Of a stretch of DNA of 64,000 nt, positions 1 through 7,458 are shown piece after piece. Origin of the DNA: Planctomycetota bacterium. Its GTDB lineage: Bacteria > Planctomycetota > Phycisphaerae > Phycisphaerales > SM1A02. Numbering within the stretch: the first letter of the stretch is position 1; every line of letters starts with the position of its first letter. The stretch lies in assembly GCA_022568135.1 (NCBI GenBank), contig JADFFQ010000005.1:1-64000 (forward strand), given 5' to 3'. The position numbers were made by a program, and so were the translations under genes. The notes under the pieces were generated by a model. It did no database searches and was not told where the DNA came from. It saw only the letters and a list, made by a program, of their open reading frames with translations.

Positions 1-2296
1 TGGTGAAGCCGTCGTCAACGTCGTTGTTGCCATCGGCGTTGTCGGTGACATAGCACTGGCCCGAGCCATCGGCATCGGTGGGTGGGTCCCCGCGGTCGCC
101 GCCACCGGCAGGAATGCCACGCTCCCAAGGCCCGTCGGTCAATCCGCCGGTGTTCGTCACCGTCCAGCCAAGGTCAGCCTCGAAGTCGTCGAGGAATGTC
201 ACCTCCAGCGAGGTGGCGCTGAAAGCCGCAAAGCTGTTGGCCGGCGCTCCCGGGGGGGTAACCACTTCCTGGCCGGTGGTGGTCTCGGCGCTGAAATAGA
301 ACGCGACCTGGGTGCCACAATCGACTGCGGGGAAGACCGCGTCGTAGACGTTGGGCTCCACCTCGTCCATGGGAATCTCGCTGAAACCGTCGCCGGCATC
401 GAGATGCAGCACGCCGGTGCCGGGCTCGGGCGCGGTCCCCAGAATCCCGCAACCATCGACGAGCACCTGCGTCGTTGTCCCACCCTGGGGCGAGATCAGG
501 TCAGGCAGCGCCTCGGGGAACGAAAAGACCAGCAGCGGAAGTTCCGCCTCCGGAGCCATGTTATGCGCCCCGAAGCCCGCGCTAATCTCGTCATAATGCG
601 GCGTGCCGTTACAGAGCTTGGCGTCGTCATCGTCGAGCGTGAGGAAGTCGATGGTGATGCTCGGCGTGATCGACGAGCCGTTGTGCAACAGGATGCTGTT
701 GACCGTGAGATTGGACAGGATGTCCAGGTAGGTGGAGGGATTGCTGGCCAGCAGCTCGTTGCGGGTGCTCCACACGCAGCCGGAGAGCAACTGGCCGCAG
801 AAGTGGATGCCGCCATCGCACGGGTATTGCAAGTTGTTGTCGGCATTGCGCAGGGGCTCATTGCAATTGCCGAAGAAGCCCAGCCCAAGATTCGGATCAT
901 CGGTGATGAGCACGCCCATCACATCGCCCATGCCCTCGCCGTAGGCGCCCTGGCCGCTGCCGCCGGTGGCCACGAGGTGGTGGCCGTACTCGTGGTACAC
1001 TATCGTCGTGTTGGCCGTGTTGGGGCAACCCCCGCCGGAGGTGTAGAAGTTGATCGCGTCGCCGCTATAGGTCGCATTGCAGTTATTGTCTACGTTGACG
1101 TTGACCGGGAAGCTCATCTGATTGTTGATGACGGGATAGGCCGGGTTGTAGGAGAGAACGAAGTCGCGCACCACGTTTGCTTCAACATACGCGTTGACCT
1201 CCGCCCGGATGAGCTCGCTGGTGTTGGCGGCGTTGTGGACGAAGTCGGCCGGGCCCGGCGGAATCACGTTCAGCGAGAGCACGGTGTCGGCGCCGGCCTG
1301 GTTGTTCACGTTGAACCATAAGCCCTCGACCCGCGACTCCACGGTGACCGCCCCGCCACCGCCGCCGGCAAAGAGAAAGTCGCCGTTGGCGTCGGCGTAG
1401 ACCACCGTGGCGCCGATGTTCACCCGGGCATAGGGCATCGGCTCCAGTGCTTCGGGATCGCAGATGTCCGCCCCGTTGCCCTGCGTCGCCAAGCCGCTGA
1501 CGTTGCCGGTCACGCCGCCATGGAGGATGCGGTCTTCCTGGTAGAGAACCTCCCCGGTCTCGGCATCGACGAGGTACAACCACTTCTGATACGTCTGGGG
1601 CTGCACGATGCTCCCGCTGGTTGCCACAAACTGCACCGCCAGCCTCGGCTGGACGATCATCTCATCCACCCCGGCCCAGATCACCAGTTGTGGCTCGCTG
1701 AACTGGGCATCCGGGCCGAGGCGGCTCACGACGGCCTCTTGCACCGCCGGCTCGACCGTAACGGGCCTAGCGCCCTTAGCGGGAACCTCAAAGTCGCCCA
1801 AATCTCGCAGGTCAGCCGACGCCAAGACCAGCGGGAAACCGGGCTCATTGCGTACCAGAAGCGTCAATCGTGATCGAAAGACCGCGATGCCATCCTTGAC
1901 CTGGCTGTAGTACACACCCGTGAACTTGTATTGGCCGGTGGCGGGCTCGTACATGATCGGCTGGAGATGATGCCCATCGGGAAAAGGCCCCCTGGGCACC
2001 AGTTGGGCAGGGTCCACCCCGAACATCGCCGCGTGGTTGAGGCGGAACTGTTCAGCGCTGTCTACGGCGCTTGCGCCGTGGGAGAACGCGGCTCCGTACA
2101 CGCGACTGATCCTGCCCGCCCATTCGTAGAGGGCCGTGTCCGGGTGCGCTTCAAGGAACTGCCCAACCAGCTGCGCGCGGGTGCTCGGCGAGTCGCCGGG
2201 GCTCTCAAGCACCGGATCAGACCACGACGGTGCGGGAGCGCCCACCAAGAGAACCCCCGCCATCCCGACTGCGGCCAGCAGCGCTGGGTATGCCAT
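1..2296 (-). CDS. Secreted M36/M4-like zinc metallopeptidase, partial (3' end outside window)
   Basis: The minus-strand frame is open from the ATG at 2296 to the window edge (about 765 codons), so the C-terminus is missing. A hydrophobic signal-like N-terminus starts MAYPALLAAVGMAGVLLVG and is followed by a propeptide-like region resembling FTP/PepSY modules (GVYYSQVKDGIAVFRSRL). The zinc motif HEYGHH sits at residues about 435-440 (nt 994-977). A downstream GEGMGD at about 453-458 supplies the likely third zinc ligand and resembles the GEGWSD of fungalysins. A C-terminal DDFEADLGW stretch looks like the start of a secreted beta-sandwich module. The start is supported by AAGGAAGGG about 8 nt upstream. 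The His-to-Glu spacing of 19 residues is shorter than in thermolysin, so the exact peptidase family is uncertain. It probably acts outside the cell; its substrate is unknown. Confidence 0.8.
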   Translation of the reverse strand, partial: MAYPALLAAVGMAGVLLVGAPAPSWSDPVLESPGDSPSTRAQLVGQFLEAHPDTALYEWAGRISRVYGAAFSHGASAVDSAEQFRLNHAAMFGVDPAQLVPRGPFPDGHHLQPIMYEPATGQYKFTGVYYSQVKDGIAVFRSRLTLLVRNEPGFPLVLASADLRDLGDFEVPAKGARPVTVEPAVQEAVVSRLGPDAQFSEPQLVIWAGVDEMIVQPRLAVQFVATSGSIVQPQTYQKWLYLVDAETGEVLYQEDRILHGGVTGNVSGLATQGNGADICDPEALEPMPYARVNIGATVVYADANGDFLFAGGGGGAVTVESRVEGLWFNVNNQAGADTVLSLNVIPPGPADFVHNAANTSELIRAEVNAYVEANVVRDFVLSYNPAYPVINNQMSFPVNVNVDNNCNATYSGDAINFYTSGGGCPNTANTTIVYHEYGHHLVATGGSGQGAYGEGMGDVMGVLITDDPNLGLGFFGNCNEPLRNADNNLQYPCDGGIHFCGQLLSGCVWSTRNELLASNPSTYLDILSNLTVNSILLHNGSSITPSITIDFLTLDDDDAKLCNGTPHYDEISAGFGAHNMAPEAELPLLVFSFPEALPDLISPQGGTTTQVLVDGCGILGTAPEPGTGVLHLDAGDGFSEIPMDEVEPNVYDAVFPAVDCGTQVAFYFSAETTTGQEVVTPPGAPANSFAAFSATSLEVTFLDDFEADLGWTVTNTGGLTDGPWERGIPAGGGDRGDPPTDADGSGQCYVTDNADGNNDVDDGFT

Positions 2297-2353
2297 GGAT
2301 CGACCCTTCCTTTATTCGTTCCGGTTCGTCTGGGCTATGACCCCCCGCGCAGG

Positions 2354-2367
2354 CTGAAGCACTTCAG
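2354..2367. promoter_or_regulatory. 6-2-6 inverted repeat in the metallopeptidase leader (possible operator)
   Basis: CTGAAG-CA-CTTCAG is a perfect inverted repeat lying between a candidate promoter and the ribosome binding site of the metallopeptidase gene. Its position would suit a regulator site or a short mRNA hairpin. There is no independent evidence of function. Confidence 0.25.
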
Positions 2368-2388
2368 TCTGCCGCGTCTGTGATCACT

Positions 2389-2419
2389 ACTATACTACCG
2401 GCGAATCACCGCCACGCAA
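2389..2419 (-). promoter_or_regulatory. Candidate sigma70-type promoter for the metallopeptidase gene
   Basis: On the minus strand TTGCGT (2419-2414) and TATAGT (2394-2389) are separated by 19 bp, about 95 bp upstream of the ATG at 2296. The -10 match is good, while the -35 is weak and the spacing slightly long. Confidence 0.3.
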
Positions 2420-2507
2420 GGGTAATCGAGGCAAAAACGACGCACGATCGCGCCCTGAGACGCCATGATGAGCTTACAGAACACTGGCGAGCTACGCAGG
2501 CGGAGCA

Positions 2508-3338
2508 TCAGCCCCAGTTGGCGAGCAGTGTGAGCAGGTCAAGGATGCCGACGGCGCCATCGTTATCGAGGTCGGCTGGACAGCGAGGAGGCGGTGCGCG
2601 ACACGGGCCCCAGGCTCTCAGCAGCGCCAGAAGATCGATCACGTTCACGACGCCGTCGCAGTCGAGGTCCGCCACGATGCCATCGAGCCCGAAGTCGGTC
2701 AGCTCAAAGAAGCCCCTTCCGCGGATGGCTTGGGCAAAGATGATGGGTTCGGGCCCGCTGAGCTGTGTTGCCATGACCAACTGTTGCGAGCCGGCTTCAG
2801 TCGATTGGAGCTCAACCCGTTGGTTATTCTCTTGACTCTGTGCCGCCACCACGCCCATTTCATCCGTGAACCCGTTGATCGCCAGGATGATGCTGCCCAT
2901 GGCGGTGCCGGAGGCAAAGGTAAACGACTGAACTCCGTCGTTGCCTCCGATCTCCAATGAAGTCGCGCCGTTGCCGCCAGTGGAAATCGCAAAGCCGGTG
3001 GAGAGATACAGCTCAGCGGGTTCATCGCACGGGGTTCCAATGCCGCCGGCGTTCATCTCTTGGTAGAGTTGATTGAATGTTCGGCGGCTGGCGGTTGCGG
3101 CGATCCGGTCGATCTCACGAAGGGCTGAATTGATCTCATGCTGCCGTGCGGTTTGTCGGCGGGCAATGTCGCGGGCGATCGCAGCCTCAGATCGGATCAG
3201 GCCCTGTAGCTCCACAAGCAAGTCGCCGCTGCGCTGCAAGGGCGGCGGGGCGTTTAGCATCGTGCCCGCGTGGATCGCGATGAGCGAATGAATCGCCGTG
3301 AAGCCGGTGATGCACTTCAGGGAAGACGATTGTGGCAT
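2508..3338 (-). CDS. Flagellin-derived protein with C-terminal dockerin-like tail
   Basis: The product has about 276 aa from the ATG at 3338 (GAGG upstream); an alternative ATG at 3383 adds 15 aa. Three segments recall planctomycete flagellins: SLIA...LIRSEAAIARDI (flagellin N-terminal D0/D1 is often SLIA...LIASE), then INSALREIDRIAATAS, then a clear hook-IN motif (LEIGGNDGVQSFTFASGT followed by AINGFTDEMGVVAAQS). The flagellin C-terminal D1/D0 half, needed for filament assembly, is absent. In its place are about 54 residues with two EF-hand-like units, each shaped DLDxDGxVxxxDLLxLLxxWG and joined by a Cys-containing linker. No flagellar genes are nearby. I read it as a decayed or repurposed flagellin fused to a surface or cohesin-type tail. 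It could be secreted through the flagellar export system, but that is inference. Confidence 0.65.
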   Translation of the reverse strand: MPQSSSLKCITGFTAIHSLIAIHAGTMLNAPPPLQRSGDLLVELQGLIRSEAAIARDIARRQTARQHEINSALREIDRIAATASRRTFNQLYQEMNAGGIGTPCDEPAELYLSTGFAISTGGNGATSLEIGGNDGVQSFTFASGTAMGSIILAINGFTDEMGVVAAQSQENNQRVELQSTEAGSQQLVMATQLSGPEPIIFAQAIRGRGFFELTDFGLDGIVADLDCDGVVNVIDLLALLRAWGPCRAPPPRCPADLDNDGAVGILDLLTLLANWG

Positions 3339-3507
3339 CAGGCCATCCTCGACTTGATAATGCACCGATGGGCGCCGGCACATTGCGACTCGTGCCGGGA
3401 CCCGAACGTATTATCGGAAGCCGTGGACCGCAACGGCCAGAATCGCCGTGCTGCGGGCATATTTGCACACGGGCCGCATGGAAAGGATCGCCTGCGAACT
3501 TCGCCAG

Positions 3508-5145
3508 CTATCCCCAGTTGGCGAGCAGCGCGAGCAGATCAAGGATGCCCACGGCGCCGTCGCCATTCAGATCGGCCGGGCAGGGATTCGGTGGATCGGA
3601 ACATGGCCCCCACGCAGCAAGCAGCGCCAGAAGATCGAGGATCCCCACCACCCCGTCGCCATCCAGGTCGCCGGGGACGGCGGTGCCGCTGTTTTTCATG
3701 ACCATGACGACGTCGGCCAACTCATCGATCAGCGCCAAGTCGAGGTCGCCATCGTTGTCGATATCCAGCAGCAGCGCGCAGGACGCAGCGACCGGAGCCG
3801 CGAACTCTTGCGCAAACACGAAGGTGCCATCGCCGTCGTTCGTGAACAGTTGCCAATCACCGCCGAAGCTGGACGTGACCCAATCGAGGTCGCCATCGCC
3901 GTCGAGGTCACCCAGATCGGTGGCCAGCGGGAACTGGTCGGTGGCGTACGTCACGGGCGGGCCGAGCGTGCCGTCGCCTTTGCCCAGCAGTATCGCGCCG
4001 TTGTTGGCGGAGCTGTTGGCGGTGGACACATCTTCGACGCCGTCGCCGTCCAGATCGCCGCAGACGAGCATCCACACCGCCCCGGCGGCGCTTTGCGAGG
4101 AGATGTGAGTGAACGTTGCGTCACCGTTGCCGGCATCGACGAGAATCTCCTGGCTGGTGCGGGCGCCGATAACCAGATCGAGGATGCCGTCATCGTTCAT
4201 ATCCGCTGCGGCCAGCGCCCACTCGCCGTCCCCGCCGCCTTCGAAGAATATGGGCGGGCCGAACACACCGCTGCCGTCGTTGAGCAGCAGCGACATGTTG
4301 GAGCTGCCTGCGTTGGTGTTGACGATGTCAAGGTCGCCGTCGCCATCCGCATCGAGCACGGCAATGCCGCGCGGAGCCGAGCCGACGATGATCTGCTGCT
4401 GTGGGCCGAAGGTCCCGTCGCCGGCGCCGAGCAGGATCGAGACGGTATTGGTGTTGATGTTGGCGACACAGATGTCAACGAAGCCGTCGTGATTGAAGTC
4501 GGCCGGCTCGGACGGGCTGGCTCGATCGTTGACGGCGAATGGCGGCTGGAGGAAGTCACCGTACTGGCCGGTGCCGTCGGCGAGATTCAGGAACACCCGA
4601 AGGTCGGCGGTGTCCTCGTTGACGATGGTGAGGTCAAGCCAGCCATCGTTGTTGAGGTCGGAGGCGATGCCGCCATACGGACGGCTGGACGCGCCCGCTG
4701 GAATGTTGGTGGACAGGATGTCGCTCTGTTCAAAGGCCATCTCCGCCGGCTGGGCCTTGACGCAGAACTGGTAGGAGTAGCCGGCGCTTCGTAGCGGCGA
4801 GCCGTCCGCCGATTGGATGTCATGGGAGAGGATCACCATCACGTGCTCGCCCGCGGAGAAGGGATGGTCCGGCGTCAGCGTCACCGTCTTATCGTTGTTG
4901 GCGAAGGTGTATGTGCCTTGGACGGTTCCGCTCCCGCGCCCAAACGCCCAGAAGCTGCCGGCGGTAATGGACTCGTGCAACACCGGCTGGTTGAATTGGA
5001 TGACGATCGGCCCGTCAATAGGAGCCTGCAACGCATGGGGCGGCGGTTCCACAGTGATCACCGCAAGCTCGCCAGCCGAGGCGGCGCCGGACAAGGGCAC
5101 CATGGCTGCCACCCATAGCACAAGCGGGCTCCTCAACGTGCACAC
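3508..5145 (-). CDS. Secreted FG-GAP/VCBS repeat protein with dockerin-like tail
   Basis: The product has 545 aa from a GTG start at 5145 with GGAG about 9 nt upstream. A signal peptide (LVLWVAAMVPLSGAASA) is followed by an Ig-like SbsA/CopC-type domain (PIVIQFNQPV...VMVILSHDI), then about six to seven FG-GAP/VCBS repeats with calcium-binding DxNxDGxxD cores (for example DLNNDGWLDL and DADGDGDLDI). These should fold as an integrin-like beta-propeller. The last 55 residues are two EF-hand-like units ending in ANWG, nearly the same as the tail of the downstream flagellin-like gene. It is expected to be extracellular or cell-surface, with a calcium-stabilised propeller for adhesion or carbohydrate contact; no catalytic motif was seen. 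Confidence 0.85.
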   Translation of the reverse strand: MCTLRSPLVLWVAAMVPLSGAASAGELAVITVEPPPHALQAPIDGPIVIQFNQPVLHESITAGSFWAFGRGSGTVQGTYTFANNDKTVTLTPDHPFSAGEHVMVILSHDIQSADGSPLRSAGYSYQFCVKAQPAEMAFEQSDILSTNIPAGASSRPYGGIASDLNNDGWLDLTIVNEDTADLRVFLNLADGTGQYGDFLQPPFAVNDRASPSEPADFNHDGFVDICVANINTNTVSILLGAGDGTFGPQQQIIVGSAPRGIAVLDADGDGDLDIVNTNAGSSNMSLLLNDGSGVFGPPIFFEGGGDGEWALAAADMNDDGILDLVIGARTSQEILVDAGNGDATFTHISSQSAAGAVWMLVCGDLDGDGVEDVSTANSSANNGAILLGKGDGTLGPPVTYATDQFPLATDLGDLDGDGDLDWVTSSFGGDWQLFTNDGDGTFVFAQEFAAPVAASCALLLDIDNDGDLDLALIDELADVVMVMKNSGTAVPGDLDGDGVVGILDLLALLAAWGPCSDPPNPCPADLNGDGAVGILDLLALLANWG

Positions 5146-5175
5146 CGGCGATACTCCTGCGAACTGGCGACGACC

Positions 5176-6234
5176 CTATTCTTCACCCGAAGACGCGGCT
5201 GCCAAGAACAATGTGCCGCCTTTTTCTCTTTTTCCTCGCCGGGGCTGCACAATCGCCGACGACCGCCCGAGGGCTGCATCCATTCGCACCATGCCGACGT
5301 TGATCACGCGATCCCAGGCGCTTTCGGCGTTCACCGGTGAGTACTCGACTCCGATAGATCGACGGCCAATGGCCCGGGCGACGGTGCAGGTGGTGCCACT
5401 GCCCAGGAACGGGTCGAGCACAAGATCGCCTTCGTTGGAGCACGCGCGGATGATGCGCTCCAGGTACACCTCGGGGATCTGGTTGTGATGGCCGTGACGG
5501 CGCTCCTTGTTATTGCCCTGAATGCGGCCCCAGTATTGGCCGTACCACACGTCCATCGGCACCCGCAGGCCCTTGTTGGTCTCCTTGGCCATGGTGCGAG
5601 GGTCGGCGTAGATCGCCGCGCGGTCCGATGGTTCGAGGATTTCGTTGGAGTTCCAGATGCGGTTGTCGGGGTCCTTGACGAAGTACAGCACGTGGGACTT
5701 GCTGAGGATGAACGAACTGTCGCGGTGCTGGCCGAAACGGAAATGCCAGATGCACCAGTTGATCATGGTCACCCCGCGGCGCTTCAAATGCAGGACGGCC
5801 TCAGCGGCAGTATCGTCGGGGATGTTCACCCAGAGCGATCCGCGCGGTGAAAGAGCATCAATGCACGCATCGAGCCAATCGAAGGTAAAGCGTTCGTACT
5901 CGGCTCGCGGCATCCCATCGTGCCATTGGTCGTACGGCACATCCCAATTGAAAGGTGGGTCGGCGAAGATCAGATCGACCTTGCCTTTGTCCGGTAGATT
6001 CGGCAGTACATCACGGCAGTCGCCGACGTAAACGCGCGTGTCGGGATCGACGGCCTGGTACTTCGGCGCAGGGTTCTTGATCTGCCGAGGCTGATGCACC
6101 TCAACGCTGTCGCCGTAGAGACGGACGTCGGCGTCGATCATGGCTTTCGCGGCCTGGCGATGCACCTGGGTAGCGCCCTTCGGCATCGCGTAGCCGCCGG
6201 GACGATCGAAGTCAGTGTTCTTTCGTTCAGCCAT
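5176..6234 (-). CDS. Beta-class DNA methyltransferase (N6-adenine or N4-cytosine), orphan
   Basis: About 352 aa from the ATG at 6234, chosen because GGAG lies upstream; the frame stays open to 6465 without a better start. The catalytic motif IV is ADPPFNW at about residues 84-90, and the SAM-binding motif LDPFLGSGTT follows near the C-terminus. That IV-before-I order is the beta-class arrangement. An early VYVGDCRDVLP segment also fits. No restriction endonuclease or specificity gene is adjacent, so it is probably a solitary, possibly regulatory or phage-derived methylase. DPPF is seen in both N6A and N4C enzymes, so base specificity cannot be assigned. Confidence 0.85.
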   Translation of the reverse strand: MAERKNTDFDRPGGYAMPKGATQVHRQAAKAMIDADVRLYGDSVEVHQPRQIKNPAPKYQAVDPDTRVYVGDCRDVLPNLPDKGKVDLIFADPPFNWDVPYDQWHDGMPRAEYERFTFDWLDACIDALSPRGSLWVNIPDDTAAEAVLHLKRRGVTMINWCIWHFRFGQHRDSSFILSKSHVLYFVKDPDNRIWNSNEILEPSDRAAIYADPRTMAKETNKGLRVPMDVWYGQYWGRIQGNNKERRHGHHNQIPEVYLERIIRACSNEGDLVLDPFLGSGTTCTVARAIGRRSIGVEYSPVNAESAWDRVINVGMVRMDAALGRSSAIVQPRRGKREKGGTLFLAAASSGEE

Positions 6235-6469
6235 GCGTACGGCTCCGACAACGGTTATACCGTCCTGGTCTGGTTCGCGCCAGCCATCAGGGCGCGCGAA
6301 GCGAGATTGTGCACATCCAATCGGTTCGAGTCGGCGGCTGGATACCGAGCCCGCCATGAGTGCCCTTCGAGCGATTATACTACCCTGCAATGGTTTACTG
6401 CCGTGTTCCCGCAACGGACCGTCGGAAGGTCCCCCGGAGAACGATCTTTCAAGGATAAGGACCACACCG

Positions 6470-7411
6470 ATGAAACATACCCATCCCTGGCTCTGTGTAG
6501 TTGTTCTGCTTTGCGTCCCTGCTCACAGCCCCGCCGGGCAGCCGGCAGCGACCCAGCCAACGAACGCGCCGACGGTCACGCTGCTCGAGGCCGGTACAGC
6601 TCCCCGCCAAGCGCTGCGGCTTACGCCTCAGATCGGATCCGAACAGACGATGGACATGACGATGCGCATGTCCATGACCCAATCGATCGGCGACATGCCG
6701 ATGCCGGAGATGAAGCTCCCCGGCATGCGCTTCACCATGCTGTCCAAGGTCGTGCAGGTCAAAGAAAACGGCGATGTGCAGTTTGAGTTCACTTGTACGG
6801 ACGCGGACATTGTTGACGAGCCGGGCGTCGCGGCCTCGATGGCCGATGTTATGCGTACCTCGTTGAAGGGAGCCGTCGGACTGCGCGGCACAGGGTTGAT
6901 GTCCAGTCGAGGTTTCACCAAGGAGGCCGACTTCGAGATACCTGCCGGTATCGATCCGATGGCGGTCCAGCATATCGAGAGCCTCAAGCAAGCGGTCAAA
7001 CAACTCAGCGCTCCGCTTCCGAAGGAACCGGTCGGCGTAGGCGCCGAATGGCAGGTCGATCAGACCATCACCATGAACGGGATGATCATCAAGCAAACGA
7101 GCACCTTCAAGCTGACGAAAATTGACGGAAATCGACTCCAACTGGACGTCAAGGTGAAGCAGACCGCCGACGCACAGACGATCTCACCGCCAGGCGCAGT
7201 GGCAGGGACAACGGTCAATCTGAACTCGCTTGCCTCAGAGGGGAGCGGCAAGGTGGTCCTCATGCTCACTCAACTGATGCCGATCAATTTTCAGATGAAC
7301 GTGACCAGCGATACGAGCATGTCCATCGACGCCCAGGGCAGAAAGCAGGATATGAGCCAGCATATGGAGATGAGCGTGGAGATGGAGACCAGAGAGCCCC
7401 CACCCGACTGA
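6470..7411 (+). CDS. Secreted DUF6263-like protein, unknown function
   Basis: 313 aa starting at the ATG at 6470, preceded by AAGGATAAGG; the open frame extends upstream but only this start gives a signal peptide (MKHTHPWLCVVVLLCVPAHS). The mature part is a soluble beta-rich protein. An early Met-rich stretch (MDMTMRMSMT...) is followed by alternating strands, ending with a mirrored SMSIDAQGRKQDMSQHMEMSVEME segment. The architecture resembles the DUF6263 family of planctomycete exported proteins, with no catalytic motif. It is divergent from the methyltransferase gene, with about 235 bp between their starts. Confidence 0.65.
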   Translation: MKHTHPWLCVVVLLCVPAHSPAGQPAATQPTNAPTVTLLEAGTAPRQALRLTPQIGSEQTMDMTMRMSMTQSIGDMPMPEMKLPGMRFTMLSKVVQVKENGDVQFEFTCTDADIVDEPGVAASMADVMRTSLKGAVGLRGTGLMSSRGFTKEADFEIPAGIDPMAVQHIESLKQAVKQLSAPLPKEPVGVGAEWQVDQTITMNGMIIKQTSTFKLTKIDGNRLQLDVKVKQTADAQTISPPGAVAGTTVNLNSLASEGSGKVVLMLTQLMPINFQMNVTSDTSMSIDAQGRKQDMSQHMEMSVEMETREPPPD

Positions 7412-7458
7412 CGTGCGGCATAGCTGCTGATCCTTCAGAGAACAAGCGCCTCGCGCCG

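Noticed and set aside
404-1321. Long plus-strand open frame opposite the metallopeptidase
   Set aside because: It is antisense to a gene with a clear HExxH motif and signal peptide, and its translation is low-complexity Val/Ala/Gly typical of GC-rich shadows.
3448-4794. 448-codon plus-strand frame opposite the FG-GAP gene
   Set aside because: It mirrors the repeat-encoding strand and has no domain, signal or ribosome binding site.
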